From Linnemannia hyalina (taxonomy: Eukaryota > Mortierellomycota > Mortierellomycetes > Mortierellales > Mortierellaceae): a stretch of DNA of 64,000 nucleotides. Where the stretch lies: assembly GCA_019671135.1 (NCBI GenBank), contig JAHRHY010000007.1:248001-312000 (forward strand). The letters run 5' to 3'. A model generated the notes under the pieces. The model searched no databases. It was not told where the DNA came from and worked only from the letters and a program-made list of their open reading frames with translations. Shown here in pieces: positions 31,288-43,128 of this stretch (its first letter is position 1; each line of letters starts with the position of its first letter). Made by a program: the position numbers and the translations under genes.

Positions 31288-32685
31288 TTATCCAGCTAGG
31301 GCAGACGAGCCATGTCTGTGTAATCAATCTTCATTGGTTGCACTCGAGAAACTAACCTAAGGAAAAAAATAAAAATGAGCCTGCTCGATTTCTGCACACC
31401 ATCTTTCTTCTTCTCGCACTCAGGAACACATCCATTCGAGCAAAACAAACGATCAATGATAATCCCTCTCATCAACTCCCTACAGAGAATGGCAATTCCA
31501 TCCACCAGCAGCCTTCGAGCGACAACTTCGCCCAATTCATCCGCATGCTCGGCACTCTTTCCCCTGCAGACCGCCAAACTCTTGCATCAGCCCGCTCCCC
31601 TTCTTCCTCTTCCACTGACACCGACCCTGACCCCTATCTGTCAACGAAACCCGCGGTCCAGATCTTGGAGCCTTACGACCGACTGGAAGGATGGCTTACC
31701 AGTTTCAAGCAGCGCAACGAATTCTTCAACTTCACCAAGACACGCGAACTGGAAGACTATGCCGACGTCAAACAGTTCCACCGAGTCCAGCACCTTGACT
31801 ATGCAGCTCCCCCTCTCACCAGTTCCAAGGATGTTAACGTACACAAAAACATCTTCAAGCGTGACCAGGACATGGCAACAATTCAAGCACGTCTCGCCCA
31901 TCTCACTCGACCAATCGACGCAACAGTACACGCAATCCTCGCATCCAACCCCGTGAACATTGAGGACCCTGTTCTTATCAACATCATCGGGACATTCGAC
32001 ATCCTTCGGTACAACCTTGCTTTCATCGCCACTGAAATCACTCACTTGCGCAAGGATGCTCTGTATCGAGACAAGAAAATCATTCCCCCTGCTGACCCTA
32101 ACGACAAAACGCCGCTCATCACCCATCAATAATTTATTGACCAGGAGAAGTTCACCTACTCCCTTCGAAAAGCTTCAGGCCAAACCGGACGTGTCCGTGG
32201 ACGTGGCCGTGGCCGCGGAGGATTCAGCAACATGGGCAATCGCAATGGGCAACAGAACAACAACAACTATTTCGACAATTCTCTCGAAAATTCTGGAAAC
32301 AAGGACAATAGTAACAACGGATCACATGTTCAAACTCCGACACCTCCACCAATAGCAACAACAACAATAACAACTCTGGAGCCACAGACATGGCTCGTCT
32401 GCCCTAGCTGGATAATGGGTTACGAGGACGACGAAGGAAGTCTTGCGTCCATTATCCGAACAGACGAGCCATGTCTGTGCCCTCCCAACCCTCCCTTTCG
32501 TTTAGTTTAGTTTTTCTTTTTCTCTTTTCTTTCGTGCTCGGTGTGCAGAGATCGAGCGGGCTCATTTTTATTTTTTTTCCTCTGTTTAGTTTCTCGAGTG
32601 CAACCAATGAAGATTGATTACACAGACATGGCTCGTCTGCACGGATAATGGACGTAAGACTTCCTTCGTCGTCTTCGTAACCCAT
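31288..32685 (+). mobile_element. Inverted-repeat element with gag-like ORF (possible DIRS-like, non-autonomous)
   Basis: The outer 33-bp ends at 31288-31320 and 32383-32415 are inverted copies (TTATCCAGCTAGGGCAGACG...). A longer inverted pair of about 100 bp joins 31301-31400 with 32540-32640, and a third pair of about 64 bp lies at 32415-32478 and 32622-32685. The 18-bp motif CAGACGAGCCATGTCTGT occurs four times in alternating orientation. Split inverted repeats plus an internal complementary region are known for DIRS-type tyrosine-recombinase retroelements. No reverse transcriptase or recombinase is present, so the element would be an internally deleted derivative. Confidence 0.65.
31545..32223 (+). 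pseudogene. Gag-like ORF with one internal stop
   Basis: An ATG opens MLGTLSPADRQTLASARS. The helical, charged middle (LTSFKQRNEFFNFTKTREL, later FKRDQDMATIQARLAHL) runs 195 codons to TAA at 32130, then continues in frame as FIDQEKFTYSLRKASGQTG with an Arg-Gly-rich nucleic-acid-binding tail. The overall shape (helical body, RG-rich tail, no enzyme motif) is that of a retroelement structural protein. Its place inside inverted repeats supports this; the family assignment remains inference. Confidence 0.5.
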
Positions 32686-32689
32686 GATG

Positions 32690-34337
32690 TGATTGTTGCA
32701 AAAGAACTATTTTATGTGATCTAGTGCTTATTTTCATGGTCTTAGAATCTTTCCTCTCCATCGTTTGGTGTCCATTTGTGTTTTGAAATGACTGACCTCA
32801 TTGCAACGCGTCGCGTACCCGATGCATGGTCCCTTCGAGCGTACACGAATCATTTTCTTTTTCGGTTATCTTGGTGTTTATTCTAGGTCGTGTTTTTCCG
32901 ATTGACCCTAAAAAGCTGCCAGGAGAATATATATGCATGGGCCTTCTGACCGATCTTCGTTTGTATTTAGTTGTCTTGAACCGATAGCCGACCCTGGAGC
33001 CAGTAAGCTAACTTTCGCTCTGTGAAGAATAAGCGCTGGTTGCCTGAATGTGTTGTGTGTGTTTTATGTCATGTTGACCATTCTTTTTCCAATGAGTGTC
33101 AAGTACGCGCCGATAAGTTTGGACAAGTTGATGGTTTTTTTCTTTCGAATGGCTAAGTTCTACAAAAGATCGTAAGTGTCGGTGATTTCTCCTATGTTCT
33201 TTTTATTTTCCGGAAAACAAGCGCGTCGCTAGGCACTGAACTTTTCAGAGATGGTGCCCCACTTTTAGACGTGCTCTTACACATGGACCTTACTCTTTCC
33301 TTCAGACATTTCGCCCCGAGAGATTTGACCGCTGTATGCTTTCCATCCCTTTCCAACATGCTGTTGAGTCTTTTTTATACCCCATTGGCTTCGTAGATCT
33401 CTACTAGTAAGATATACCCTGTTTAGAAACGCTTCTTTAAACCACACACGTACTGACGAGCGATATCCATCTGTTGTCTTATGCCTTTTGTCTTTGCTAT
33501 CCTTTTCTTTTGAACTGTACAATCAAATAGTGTGTAGCCTTATTCGTTATTACCTTTGTTGAATCAAACGCATACTGCAGCCAGCCGCGGATGTCGGACT
33601 TGTTAGGATCTTGACGATTGAACTCACATCAATTCATCACAAGTCGATTTCAGAGAGGGACACAAATGGTACAAGTTGTAGTCGGATATTTGGTTGTGGT
33701 GTTGCCTTTTCTGTACGGCTAGATCACTTTTCAAACGCTACAGGCTCCGCTTGGTTTCCTTCTTTCGCCAGGGTTATTTTTTCCAAGGTTCACACATCGT
33801 CAATCATGTTTTGTTTCAACAAGGTAGCTTGCCATTGAATGCATCATCAAAATAGACAAGAGTTACCCTTTAACTTACCCACACAAAGCTCTCCATTATA
33901 TTTGTCATTCATTGCTGAATAGCTCTCCTTTACATAATCAAGACCTCAACCAATAAATGTACCAATTGTGAGGGCTTTTTACTACTCTCAAAAAAATCGG
34001 GGATGAAAAGAAGACTGTGTGTCGACTTTTTTTTTTGGTGCTAGAACTCCTTTTTTTTTTGTTGTCCATTCATGTGCAGCACTTTTTCTGAGTGTTGAGA
34101 ATATGAAATAAACCGCAGGACGTTTTGTTGGGTTGTCGCACTATCGCTTCCTTCATTTCTAGTCCTTTACTACTCGTCCTATGCCACCTGTTCTCCGTCA
34201 TCCCTTAGCTCATCTTTAATCCTTCCGTCCTTATACCTCCTTCCTCCTCGACTCTCCCTTGGCACTCATCCCCCGTCTTTCCGCTAGATCTGCTGGGGAG
34301 CCCGAAGTCTTCTGCCGTAAGATCGTCATATGCCTCA
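32690..34337. other. Gene-free stretch
   Basis: No supportable gene. A TATA-like ATATATATGCATG at about 32925 is followed by a leader-like sequence, but no open frame follows. Confidence 0.4.
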
Positions 34338-34871
34338 TTACTTCTTAGGGGTACACGCTGCATCGATGCTGTACCACACGCCGTGGACGCGTTTGGCGAC
34401 ATCCTGAACCTGCGCACGATCAAATAGCTCAGTCGGGATGGTTGTGTGATGAGGCTCTGTAGTGACAGCGCCAACTCCTGCCTTCTCCGGATCTGAATTG
34501 ATAATGGCGTGGATGGGGATCAAGGTCGTGATCGTGACGAGTCCTCGGGTAACATCATGTTTTCGCCCAGAGACAGTGTTGTACCCGTCGACGCAGCTGA
34601 CGATTTCGCCATTGGGACGGTAGTTGTGGCGCATGTCGTTGGTGCGGCAGCAATGGCATAGCGATAGAGTTGATCCTCCCGGGATGACGGGTTTGAGTGG
34701 CTTGTCGGAAGGGAGTGGTTGCCCTTTGGGGAGGAACAGTAACAGATATATTCGGATCTGAGGCAGACTACTGTCATTACGTAGGCGATTGGGAAGGGGG
34801 GGGGGGGGATTTGGTGGTGTCTTAGTCCCCTTTTTCGCACACGGTTGTCCAGATGAGAAGCTCACGGACAC

Positions 34872-37028
34872 TCAGACTACGATACGTGTCACCATTGCTT
34901 AGTTCTACTCCCTCTCATCACTTTCAAAGCTCACGCATGTTGAGGATTTAGGGTGCATGTAGTGCTAGGGACTAAGCACTTTTTTTTTCTTTTTTTTCTT
35001 TTTTTTCTTTTTTTTCTTTTTTTTCTTTTTTCTTTGGGTGACAGGCGTGCTTGTGTTTGTCGACATGTGAAGCTCCATTTTATTTTATGATTTTTTGTTC
35101 ATGATCACAATGTGGCTTTCTTTTGGATCCGATCGGTTTGCTAGGCTCGGTTTGCCTCATTTCACGCAGTTTTAATTACCCCTTTTTTAGGAAGAAAGGG
35201 AGCTGCGGATATAGGAATGTGTTAGCATCTCGCCTTTGTTGGCTGAAGGCATAGTGTTCAGGATAATATGCTTCTGTTATGATTCTTGGATGTGGTGTGT
35301 TCAGCATCTGGCGTTTGCTTTGATCCACATGATGATGCGCACGGATAGTTTTGTCAAGGTCTGCATCATCATTTTTTTTAGTTGGTTGCGTATCAATTTA
35401 CGCGCGTCGTACTCCATCATCCTTTTTATTTCTATCGTTCAAAACGTTTTTTTTGACGACTAATGATAAAAAATTGTTGAGGAAAAAAAAATCATTCTCA
35501 TTGCTTATGCGTTCCATGACTAGATATGTTCGAGGTCCAACCTTAGGGAGAGTGAGTGCACTGTCTCATCACGGTTACTATAGAAGGTTATCGCCTGTTT
35601 TTTTTTGTCCCATTTATGCAAACTGCAGAAACAAACGTTGCGGAATCTTTTCTACCTTGTGAACGACAATGAAAAATAAAAGGATAAAAAGAAAGTTGTA
35701 CATGTCTACCTTCACGAAAGTTGGAGAAACGGTTGCTTTTGGAGTAATATAGTGTAGAAATGAAGGAGGGGACCGCAAATTGAGAGAAAAAAAAGAGATG
35801 GCACTGACTGAAATGAGGAGCGAAGCTGTGGCTGAGAAGAACATGTAGGTAATCGAATAGACTCTTTTCTTATGTCCCTAGTCTTCTGACTGAGAAGTCC
35901 ATCACCTTTTATCGAAGGGTGCAAAGCCCCATAACGCGTCACTATGTGATGCACGAAAATATCGAAACGCGTCGATATCTATCTGGGTGGCGCAGAAAAA
36001 TTAGATCAGACGAATAACCACTCATCAGAGTTCCCCCCCGCCCACCTATCTGCGTGCTGTAGACAACATTCATCCCGGGTTCGACAGACAGGGAGAAAAG
36101 GCGCTTGTGTCTCAAAGAATAGCGTGAAAGGAAAGCTCGTGCCGTATTTGCATGCATGGGCTTGAGCGAAAAAAAGGCACAAGGTAAATCCGGAAGGTTG
36201 TCAACTCGAGCATGGCATTTTCCTTGAAGATGCGCGTCCTTGCTAACAGCGGCAAGTAAATGAAGGTGTCCGAATCCGTCCTTCCCCTTTAATTCGTCCT
36301 CTTTACTCCCTTCAAACAACCAACATGCCTGGCTCCCCTTCTCTCTCTGTCCCTCACACCCCCTTCTTTCTCTTCCTGTGTCCCATCTTTCTTTCTTTCT
36401 TTCCTATTTTTTTTGGTTACTTTGTCCTCCTCTCTCCCCTTCGACTTCTTCAACCTGACCAGTCAGCAATCCTTCAGTATGGCTAGCTGCCGGGTATAGG
36501 ATACGATAGCAGAAACAGGGCCTTGTTTTGATATTTTTTTGTATTCTTTGCCGTGGTGGATGACCAGGGAGTTGATAGAGAAGGTGCCGACCGATATCTT
36601 TTTATTTGCCATCCGTCTTGTCTGCCTCGTAGCCTCTCCCCCCTTTTTCCATCTGTTTGCATCTTTCCTGGCTCCCCTTCTCTCCTCTCTTCTTTGCCCT
36701 TTCTTCTTTTTTGTCTTCCACTTTCTCGCTCACAACCTCTTTTTTGTTCCTTTTCCTCTCTCCCTTCTAAACCCTTTTCCCTCTAGCCCCATTCCTGCAT
36801 CGTTCTCCATCGCTCCTTCCCTCAACAGCCATTTTTGCAACAGGTAAAGCACAACCCATCCACTCTTCCTCTTTTCGTTCCACCTGCCTCTACCCTCTTC
36901 CCACTTTCGATGTCATCTTCCTGTTGTTTTCTCTTGTCACACAAAGGCCCACGACAACTGAATAGACGCTGACACCATTCTCTCACTTTTCCTTGACACG
37001 GACCCACCAATAGAAATCGTAACCAACC
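34872..37028. other. Gene-free stretch with microsatellite and a long pyrimidine-rich leader
   Basis: A (TTTTTTTTC)n microsatellite lies at 34980-35030. From about 36340 the plus strand is strongly CT-rich up to the KRE9-like gene, as expected for its promoter and leader. Confidence 0.45.
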
Positions 37029-38066
37029 ATGCACACATTTTCGCCTCTCTTGATCGTCGCCACCTTCTTGGCCCTTGTCTCCACCGCCTTCGGTAAGCAG
37101 CATGGGTCGCTTCAGTGGTCTCTCACAAGCATCTCATTAGCTTTAGCAGAGAAGAACATAGGTCCTCACCAACAAACCTTGCTCTATCACTTTTCCCTTT
37201 CTTCCTCTTGATACTTCGTAGCGGACCTGGTTATCACATCACCTACTACGACGTCGTTCATTGTTGCCGGCGGTCAATTGCCCATCACCTGGTCCTACTC
37301 TGGTCCCCAACCACCTTCCCCTGCCACCATCTCCGTCGAGCTCGTTGACAACGTATGTATCTTCTAAGTATTCTTTCTGAGGGGGTACATACAAACCAAA
37401 CGAAGGGGTCACCTACTAACTCTCTCTGTCACTCTTTTCTTTTTTTCTTTGTCTGTGCGGACCATACTTGCCTCTGGATAATGCATTCGATAAACCATCT
37501 CTGTCGCTCTCACTCTCTGGAATGTTTTCATGCCACCCCCTTTCTTATACTGGACTCACGACCCAATCTGGCCCAACCAAACAAACCCGTTCACACAACA
37601 CACGGACACCCCCCCCCCGGACACACATAGTCAAAGGCGCTGTTCACGGGCCCTCTGGCCCTTTTCTCTAGCCTGGCAACAGCCTCAGGAAGTGCCACAT
37701 GGTCAGTTCCCAAACTCGGTTTCGCGGGCGCCAATTTCTCTGTGCTCTTGATCGCCAACGTCAATAACCAGGCGACAATCTTTGCCCAGGGCCCTGCGTT
37801 CTCCATCATGCCCGAAGGCACCGCACGTACGCCAACTTTTTTTTTTGTGTGGTTTCTTTGTGCTGAGAGGAAAACTGCTTGATTTTGAACAGAGGACTAA
37901 TCATTTTTTTCCCCTCTGACTCCCTTTGTGAATAGCACCAAAAGCAAACACAACCACAGGCACAACCAATCCCTCGTCAGCGGCGGCGGCAGTGACAAGG
38001 TGGGAGTGGGCTGGAAAGGGTGTCCTGGCCCTTACCTCAACCCTATTCGTCTGGATGCAGCTCTAA
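37029..38066 (+). CDS. KRE9/KNH-domain, probably GPI-anchored cell-surface protein
   Basis: Exons 37029..37092, 37222..37352, 37631..37826, 37936..38066; phases close, 173 aa. Signal peptide MHTFSPLLIVATFLALVSTA at the N terminus. The body matches the yeast cell wall synthesis Kre9/Knh1 N-terminal fold: DLVITSPTTTSFIVAGGQ, LPITWSYSGPQP, then GSATWSVP and FSVLLIANVNNQ. A short Thr/Ser-rich stretch (ANTTTGTTNPSSAAAA) precedes a C-terminal hydrophobic tail (GVLALTSTLFVWMQL), the usual GPI signal. Acts at the cell surface; members are linked to beta-glucan assembly in yeast, but small single-domain forms like this are of uncertain role. Confidence 0.85.
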
Positions 38067-38476
38067 GCGGTCTCTATACTCTCCCCTTTCCTATTCATGG
38101 ACGCTGTTGATACTTATATCTCCCCTATCCGTATCGGTCACTCATCCATATTGTATGTATCCAATGCACTTAATACTTTACACTTTTGTGATTCCTCTCT
38201 TGTTGTGATCCTTGATGGTAGTTGCTGAAAGGTTGTCATGAACTTAGTAATAAACACTCTTGAGATCCATATCATATCCAATAATTGGTGGTTGGGGTGT
38301 CCATTATTTGAAAAACGGAAAAAAAACTAGTGTACAATACTAATGCGAAAAAAATGAGGTCAAGCGTAGGAGAAAGGCGGAAGGGGAGGAGGAGGAGGGG
38401 GGGTGTTGAAAAAAAGGTATCCAGGAGCAAAATGAAATCCAGGTTTTCCTGAGGCAAAAAAAATGACTCCAGAGTT

Positions 38477-38973
38477 TTACTTCTTGGGGGCAGGCTTGGC
38501 CTTGGTAGGCAAAGCCTTGGAGATCTTGCCAGTGCCGACCTTGGGCATACCTCCAGCCTTGCGCTTTCCACCAGCCTTGCGCTCAGCCGCCAATCCAGCA
38601 TCGGCGAGAGACTTCATGATGGTCAGCTTTCCAGTGGCTCCTGCACGGGTGGCCATGACGGTCTCAATGTTCTTGTTGATCTGGGCCGAGAGTCTCTGCT
38701 GGGTCGACTTTTGTTTGATCAGCATGTTGCTCTTGGGGGCGTATGATCTTGCTATTGTTGTTGGTTGATGGGTGAGTAATAAGAAGATAGGCATAGGGGT
38801 TGTCAGTCGTCTGGGTTTCGTCCGACTTATCCGTGTAGTGTCCTGGTGTGCAAGTTTGTCTTTGTCTGTATTATCCAGGTAGTAAAAGTACCTCCTTTCC
38901 GGAGGAGTCCGGTGTTCTGCTTCTTGACGTTGTCCTTGACGACATTGGACTTCTTGATAACCTTCTGTGCCAT
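38477..38973 (-). CDS. L10K / UPF0390 (DUF2462) family small basic protein
   Basis: Exons 38973..38892 and 38751..38477; 118 aa. Begins MAQKVIKKSNVVKDN, then across the splice RKGARSYAPKSNMLIKQK, with INKNIETVMATRAGATGKLTIMKSL in the middle and a Lys/Ala/Pro tail. This is the pattern of the Leydig cell tumour 10-kDa homologue family, small basic nucleolar proteins of unclear function. The ATG chosen lies in good context and matches the family N terminus; an in-frame upstream extension is leader. Divergent from the small ORF at 39264. Confidence 0.8.
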
Positions 38974-39263
38974 TGTTGATGATGAGTTGTTGGATGCGGA
39001 GTAGGTGGCGAGATGGGTGTGTGAGAACAAAGAAAAAGAAAAAAAAAAGAAAAATGCCTCCTCTCAATGTTTATCTCTCCTCTGCGTGACTTGCAGTCGG
39101 AATTGGACTCTTTTGGCTTGACCTGGACGAACCAAACCAGCTCTGTTCCTGTCTGTCCCTTTCATCACCCAACTTCTTCCTCATCACCTCTCAGACCACC
39201 AACACTTATTCTCCCTTCCCCTACCACACACCTACCAAACACCCTCAATCCCCCTCCTCAGTA

Positions 39264-39440
39264 ATGGCATTACCCAACCTGCGCCGAATCTTCGCATCCT
39301 CTAGGACGGCCGAGGAAGAAGCCCAAATCTCCCGCTCGGCATTCTTCAAGTTCTCAGGATACGTTCTCACCTGTGCATTCATCACCTGGGTCGCCACCAA
39401 GCAGGGCGCTCACCTCCGCCTTGGCGCCCCTTCTCCCTGA
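39264..39440 (+). CDS. Small single-span membrane protein (58 aa), probably mitochondrial
   Basis: ATG-initiated frame, MALPNLRRIFASSRTAEEEA, then a hydrophobic helix (FFKFSGYVLTCAFITWVA), then TKQGAHLRLGAPSP. An arginine-containing head followed by one helix resembles small subunits of respiratory or import complexes, but I cannot assign a specific one. It lies in a CT-rich promoter context, 290 bp from the divergent L10K gene, in an otherwise dense housekeeping cluster. Codon choice resembles that of its neighbours. Confidence 0.55.
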   Translation: MALPNLRRIFASSRTAEEEAQISRSAFFKFSGYVLTCAFITWVATKQGAHLRLGAPSP

Positions 39441-40320
39441 AAGTAGTCTTGAGGTACTTTTGCAGCACACAGTCTGGCCCTTCATGGAGCGAAGGCGGGA
39501 AACAGTAGCAGGAACAGGAGCACACCCAGCTCGTCGCAGTCAGTACGACACCTACTTGGCAAAGACACGGTTTCTTTCAAGAACGACCTTCAATATACCC
39601 CCCCATCGTCAGCAAACAACACTCTTCTCTCCTCGTTGTCTCCAATAAACGACCTTCCTACACGTTCAATTAATCCCACCATCGTCGCAGTTTTGCTCGC
39701 TTTCTGCCAAAAAACCCCCGGTTCTTTCATGCCTTCCCCTTCGACTCTTTGTAACTTGAGAGTCCTGACCAATCCCCAGTCACACAGATTTCTCAGTGCG
39801 CTTTGCCCAAACATAACAACCAAATGGACACTGCTCCAGTAGTTCTCCCTACGGTTGAGAATCTGGTCCTTTTAAGCGTTTGTTCTCGGGGGGTTTTTTT
39901 GCTTGTTCTATATGAAAGTTTATTATTGTACAATGTGTTTGATGCATGTTGTGTGTTTGCTGTGTTGTATGGTGAAGAAGCGACAGTGCCAGATCAAAGG
40001 GGCGAGGAAAGAGTGGGCTGATTTGACTGGCTGGCTGGAGGTGACTGGTTGGTTGGAGTTGGCTGGTTGACTGATAGAAAGTGGGTCCTTGTGCACGCGA
40101 GTAGACAAAAGTGGCAGAGCTCCTTCCTGCAATTATGCTATCCTTGATCCCGTCAAAAAACAAGAGTCGCCCCGCCAACCAAACAGATCTCAGTATCCTC
40201 CCCCCAATCCTCCAGATCTCCTTCCAGTCTTGCGAAAAATCACGCAATAAAAACGGGAACCTCCTTTTTTGCTCCTGACCCTCTCCTCCTTGCCTGACTG
40301 CTCAAGTCCCTCTCGCTCGT

Positions 40321-40524
40321 TTAGTTGTGGCGCTTGGCTTCGAGACGAAGCTTCTCGTACAACTGGGTGACTTGGTGGTTGATGGATGTAGGGGCCGAGT
40401 GAATGGCGGTGCCGTTGGAGAGGAAGTTGTGGAGGGCGACAACGGTCTCGGTGGCGGTCAACGAACGCGAGTCGATGATCTCGAGCTTCAGTGGTGGTGG
40501 TGGGGCACGGGCAGTCGACGACAT
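40321..40524 (-). CDS. Small conserved-looking protein (67 aa), function unknown
   Basis: ATG at 40524 opens MSSTARAPPPPLKLE; the body IIDSRSLTATETVVALHNFL and end VTQLYEKLRLEAKRHN form two predicted helices; no signal or membrane segment. GC-rich codon use and a leader opposite the MiaB-type gene (about 250 bp between ATGs) indicate a real gene. It weakly resembles small RNA polymerase- or mediator-associated helical subunits, which is not enough for a name. Confidence 0.6.
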   Translation of the reverse strand: MSSTARAPPPPLKLEIIDSRSLTATETVVALHNFLSNGTAIHSAPTSINHQVTQLYEKLRLEAKRHN

Positions 40525-40776
40525 CTTTTTGTTGTTGTTGTTGGTGGTGATGAATGAAAGGTGTTGGGCGCTCCCCTTTTTGTGGGCTGAAAAAGATAAA
40601 AAAAGTGAGAACCAAAACAAAAAAATGGGAGAAAAGCCACAGATTCGGACCATTGCTGGCAGTCACGGTCCACAACCCACTTCTGGCTCTTGCTCGGATT
40701 TTTTTTGTCAACACCCTCTTTCGCCGAACTTTCCTTTACACTTTTCCCTTCCGGACTTTCATTCAGGAACAAAGAC

Positions 40777-42871
40777 ATGTCGATGCTGACTACAAGGGCC
40801 TGCAGACTCGTCCTCAGACGGACACTTGTCTCCCACCGTGGACTCGCAACTACCACCAACACTATCGTCCCCCCTCCCTCTTCCACTTCTACCGACTCTT
40901 CTTCCTCGTCCACCAACAACAACCAGTCCGCCTCAACCACCACTTCTCCTTCCACCTCCACCAAGACTGCCACCGACAAAACAAAGAAAAAGCACATCGT
41001 CTTTGGAAACCGCGGCCCGTCCCTCCAAGACTTTCTCAATTCAACCACCACCTCCCCCTCCTCAAAACCCGCACTCGACCCCACAACAACAACGCCCCTC
41101 GACATTCCCTACCTCTCCATGAAAGGCCGCCAACTCGGACAAGGATCGAAATACTTTGTAGAAGTCTACGGCTGCCAAATGAACGTCAACGATACCGAGA
41201 TCCTGATGGCCATCATGAACGGGGCCGGGTACACCAAAGCCGACGATCATGAGGATGCAGATATCGTGTTTCTGGTGACTTGTGCGATTCGGGAGAATGC
41301 CGAGACGAGGATTTGGAACCGATTGGCGGATTTGAAGAGGAAAAGGTTGGGGCCTTTGAAGGATCGTGCGCCGCTTGTTGGTGTCCTTGGCGTAAGTTCT
41401 TTTTTTTTCTTTCTTTATTTGTGGTTTTGTTCTTGATTGGAAAGTGCAAAGAATTAATTTGGTGGTTTATTTTATCCTTTGAGAATAGTGCATGGCGGAG
41501 AGACTGAAGGACAAGTTACTGGACTCAGACAAGATGGTCGACTTAGTCTGTGGACCAGACGCATACAGATCCATCCCGCACCTCCTTTCCATCTCTGAAA
41601 CCACCCGTCAGGGCGTCGCAAACGTCATGCTCTCTGCCGACGAAACCTATGCCGACATTGTCCCACTCCGCATCTCCCCCGAATCCTTCTCGGCCCACTT
41701 GTCGATCATGCGTGGATGCAACAATATGTGTTCCTTCTGTGTAGTGCCATTCACGAGAGGCAATGAGAGGTCAAGGGATGTGGAGAGTATTCTGAAGGAA
41801 GTCAAGCAGTTGAGTGATCAGGGGGTCAAGGATCTGACGCTGTTGGGCCAGAATGTGAATTCGTATCGGGATACGAGTAAGGATGGAGTTGAGCTTTCGG
41901 AGGGCGTAGGCGCAGAACTGAGTAACCCTGGGTTCAATACGATCTACAAGCGCAAGGATGGTGGCATGCGGTTCACAGAGTTGCTGGACAAAGTTTCGTT
42001 GATCGACCCGGAGATGCGGATCCGGTTCACGTCCCCACATCCAAAGGATTTCCCGACAGCGCTGTTGCACCTCATGGCATCCCGTCCCAATATCTGTTCT
42101 CAGATCCATATGCCCGCCCAGTCTGGGTCTACAACCGTCCTCTCCAAGATGCGACGCGGCTACTCTCGCGAGGCGTACTTTGAACTCGTCGACAACATCC
42201 GAACCATTGTTCCTGGCGTTGCGCTCTCTTCGGATTTCATTACGGGATTCTGTGGCGAGACGGATGAAGACCATAAGGACACCATGGACCTAATGCGCAG
42301 GGTTGAGTACGAGATGGCGTACATGTTCATGTACTCTCGTCGTGAGGGGACACATGCGGGCCGCAGACTGCAGGATGATGTCCCTGAGGATGTCAAACTG
42401 AGGCGGTTGCAGGATATCATTGGAATCTTCCACAAGGGTGCCGAGAACCGGTTCCGTGCACGTGTGGGGCTCCCTGCTGGAGAGTGTGTGCTTGTCGAGG
42501 GACGGAGTCGGAGGGACAAGAGTCGGTGGATTGGTCGTGCAGATGGAGGGTTCAAGATTGTGTTTGATGATGACTTGATCCTCCCCACTATTGAGTCCTC
42601 CTTGACTTCTGGGGGTGTAGGTGGAGGAGAGAAGGGACGGGTCCAGATCAAATTGGGGGATTATGTCCAGGTGGTCACGACAAGTGCGACTAGCACGTCA
42701 TTCCAGGGTAAGGCTGTTGCTCGGACGTCTTTGACAGAGTTCAGTCGCTTCCAGTCTTTGCTCAACCAAGGGTCTGTTGGTCGTATGTCTTCCGGATTTG
42801 GCGTCGCCCTGCCACCTGTCGCTTCGCAGCTCGGACTTGGTGGCCATGCTACCTTGAACATCTCTCCTTAG
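40777..42871 (+). CDS. CDK5RAP1: tRNA methylthiotransferase, CDK5RAP1/MiaB family, mitochondrial
   Basis: Radical-SAM enzyme expected to convert i6A to ms2i6A at position 37 of mitochondrial tRNAs. Exons 40777..41391 and 41489..42871; phase 0, 665 aa. The N terminus (MSMLTTRACRLVLRRTLVSH) is a presequence, then a Ser/Thr-rich linker. UPF0004 domain: YGCQMNVNDTE, VTCAIRENAE, LGCMAERL supply three cluster cysteines; the third Cys codon begins exon 2. Radical SAM motif MRGCNNMCSFCVVPFTRG (CxxxCxxC). C-terminal TRAM domain: GECVLVEGRSRRDKSR ... LGDYVQVVTTS. The MiaB blocks GQNVNSYRD and HMPAQSGST are present. The in-frame extension upstream of the ATG has no ATG of its own. Confidence 0.93.
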
Positions 42872-43128
42872 TGTGAGTCGTTGCGCGTTTTGCTTTTTTT
42901 TAGATTTACATAGTTCAATTTTTCCTTTTTTTTTTTTGTTCCCCCTCACCAAATGTACATTACTTTTCATATCCATCATTTCGTTTTTTTCCACGCGTTG
43001 CATATTGTTTCAAGCAATGTTTTAATCGTAAAAGTTTTGTGTACAAGCGAAAAAAAAAAGAAAAGAGCAATGTCGCCAAAGAATGCAAAAAAAAGGTCTC
43101 TCCCTCCTTCCCAGTCCCGTCTCCTGAA

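Noticed and set aside
34205..34871. Minus-strand frame of 177 codons
   Set aside because: Begins at GTG, crosses a long G/C homopolymer, no family feature; cannot be separated from chance.
40690..40776. N-terminal extension of the tRNA methylthiotransferase
   Set aside because: Begins at TTG in the leader; the ATG at 40777 is followed by a proper presequence.
41771..42651. Minus-strand frames opposite the MiaB-type gene
   Set aside because: Antisense shadows of a clear radical-SAM gene.
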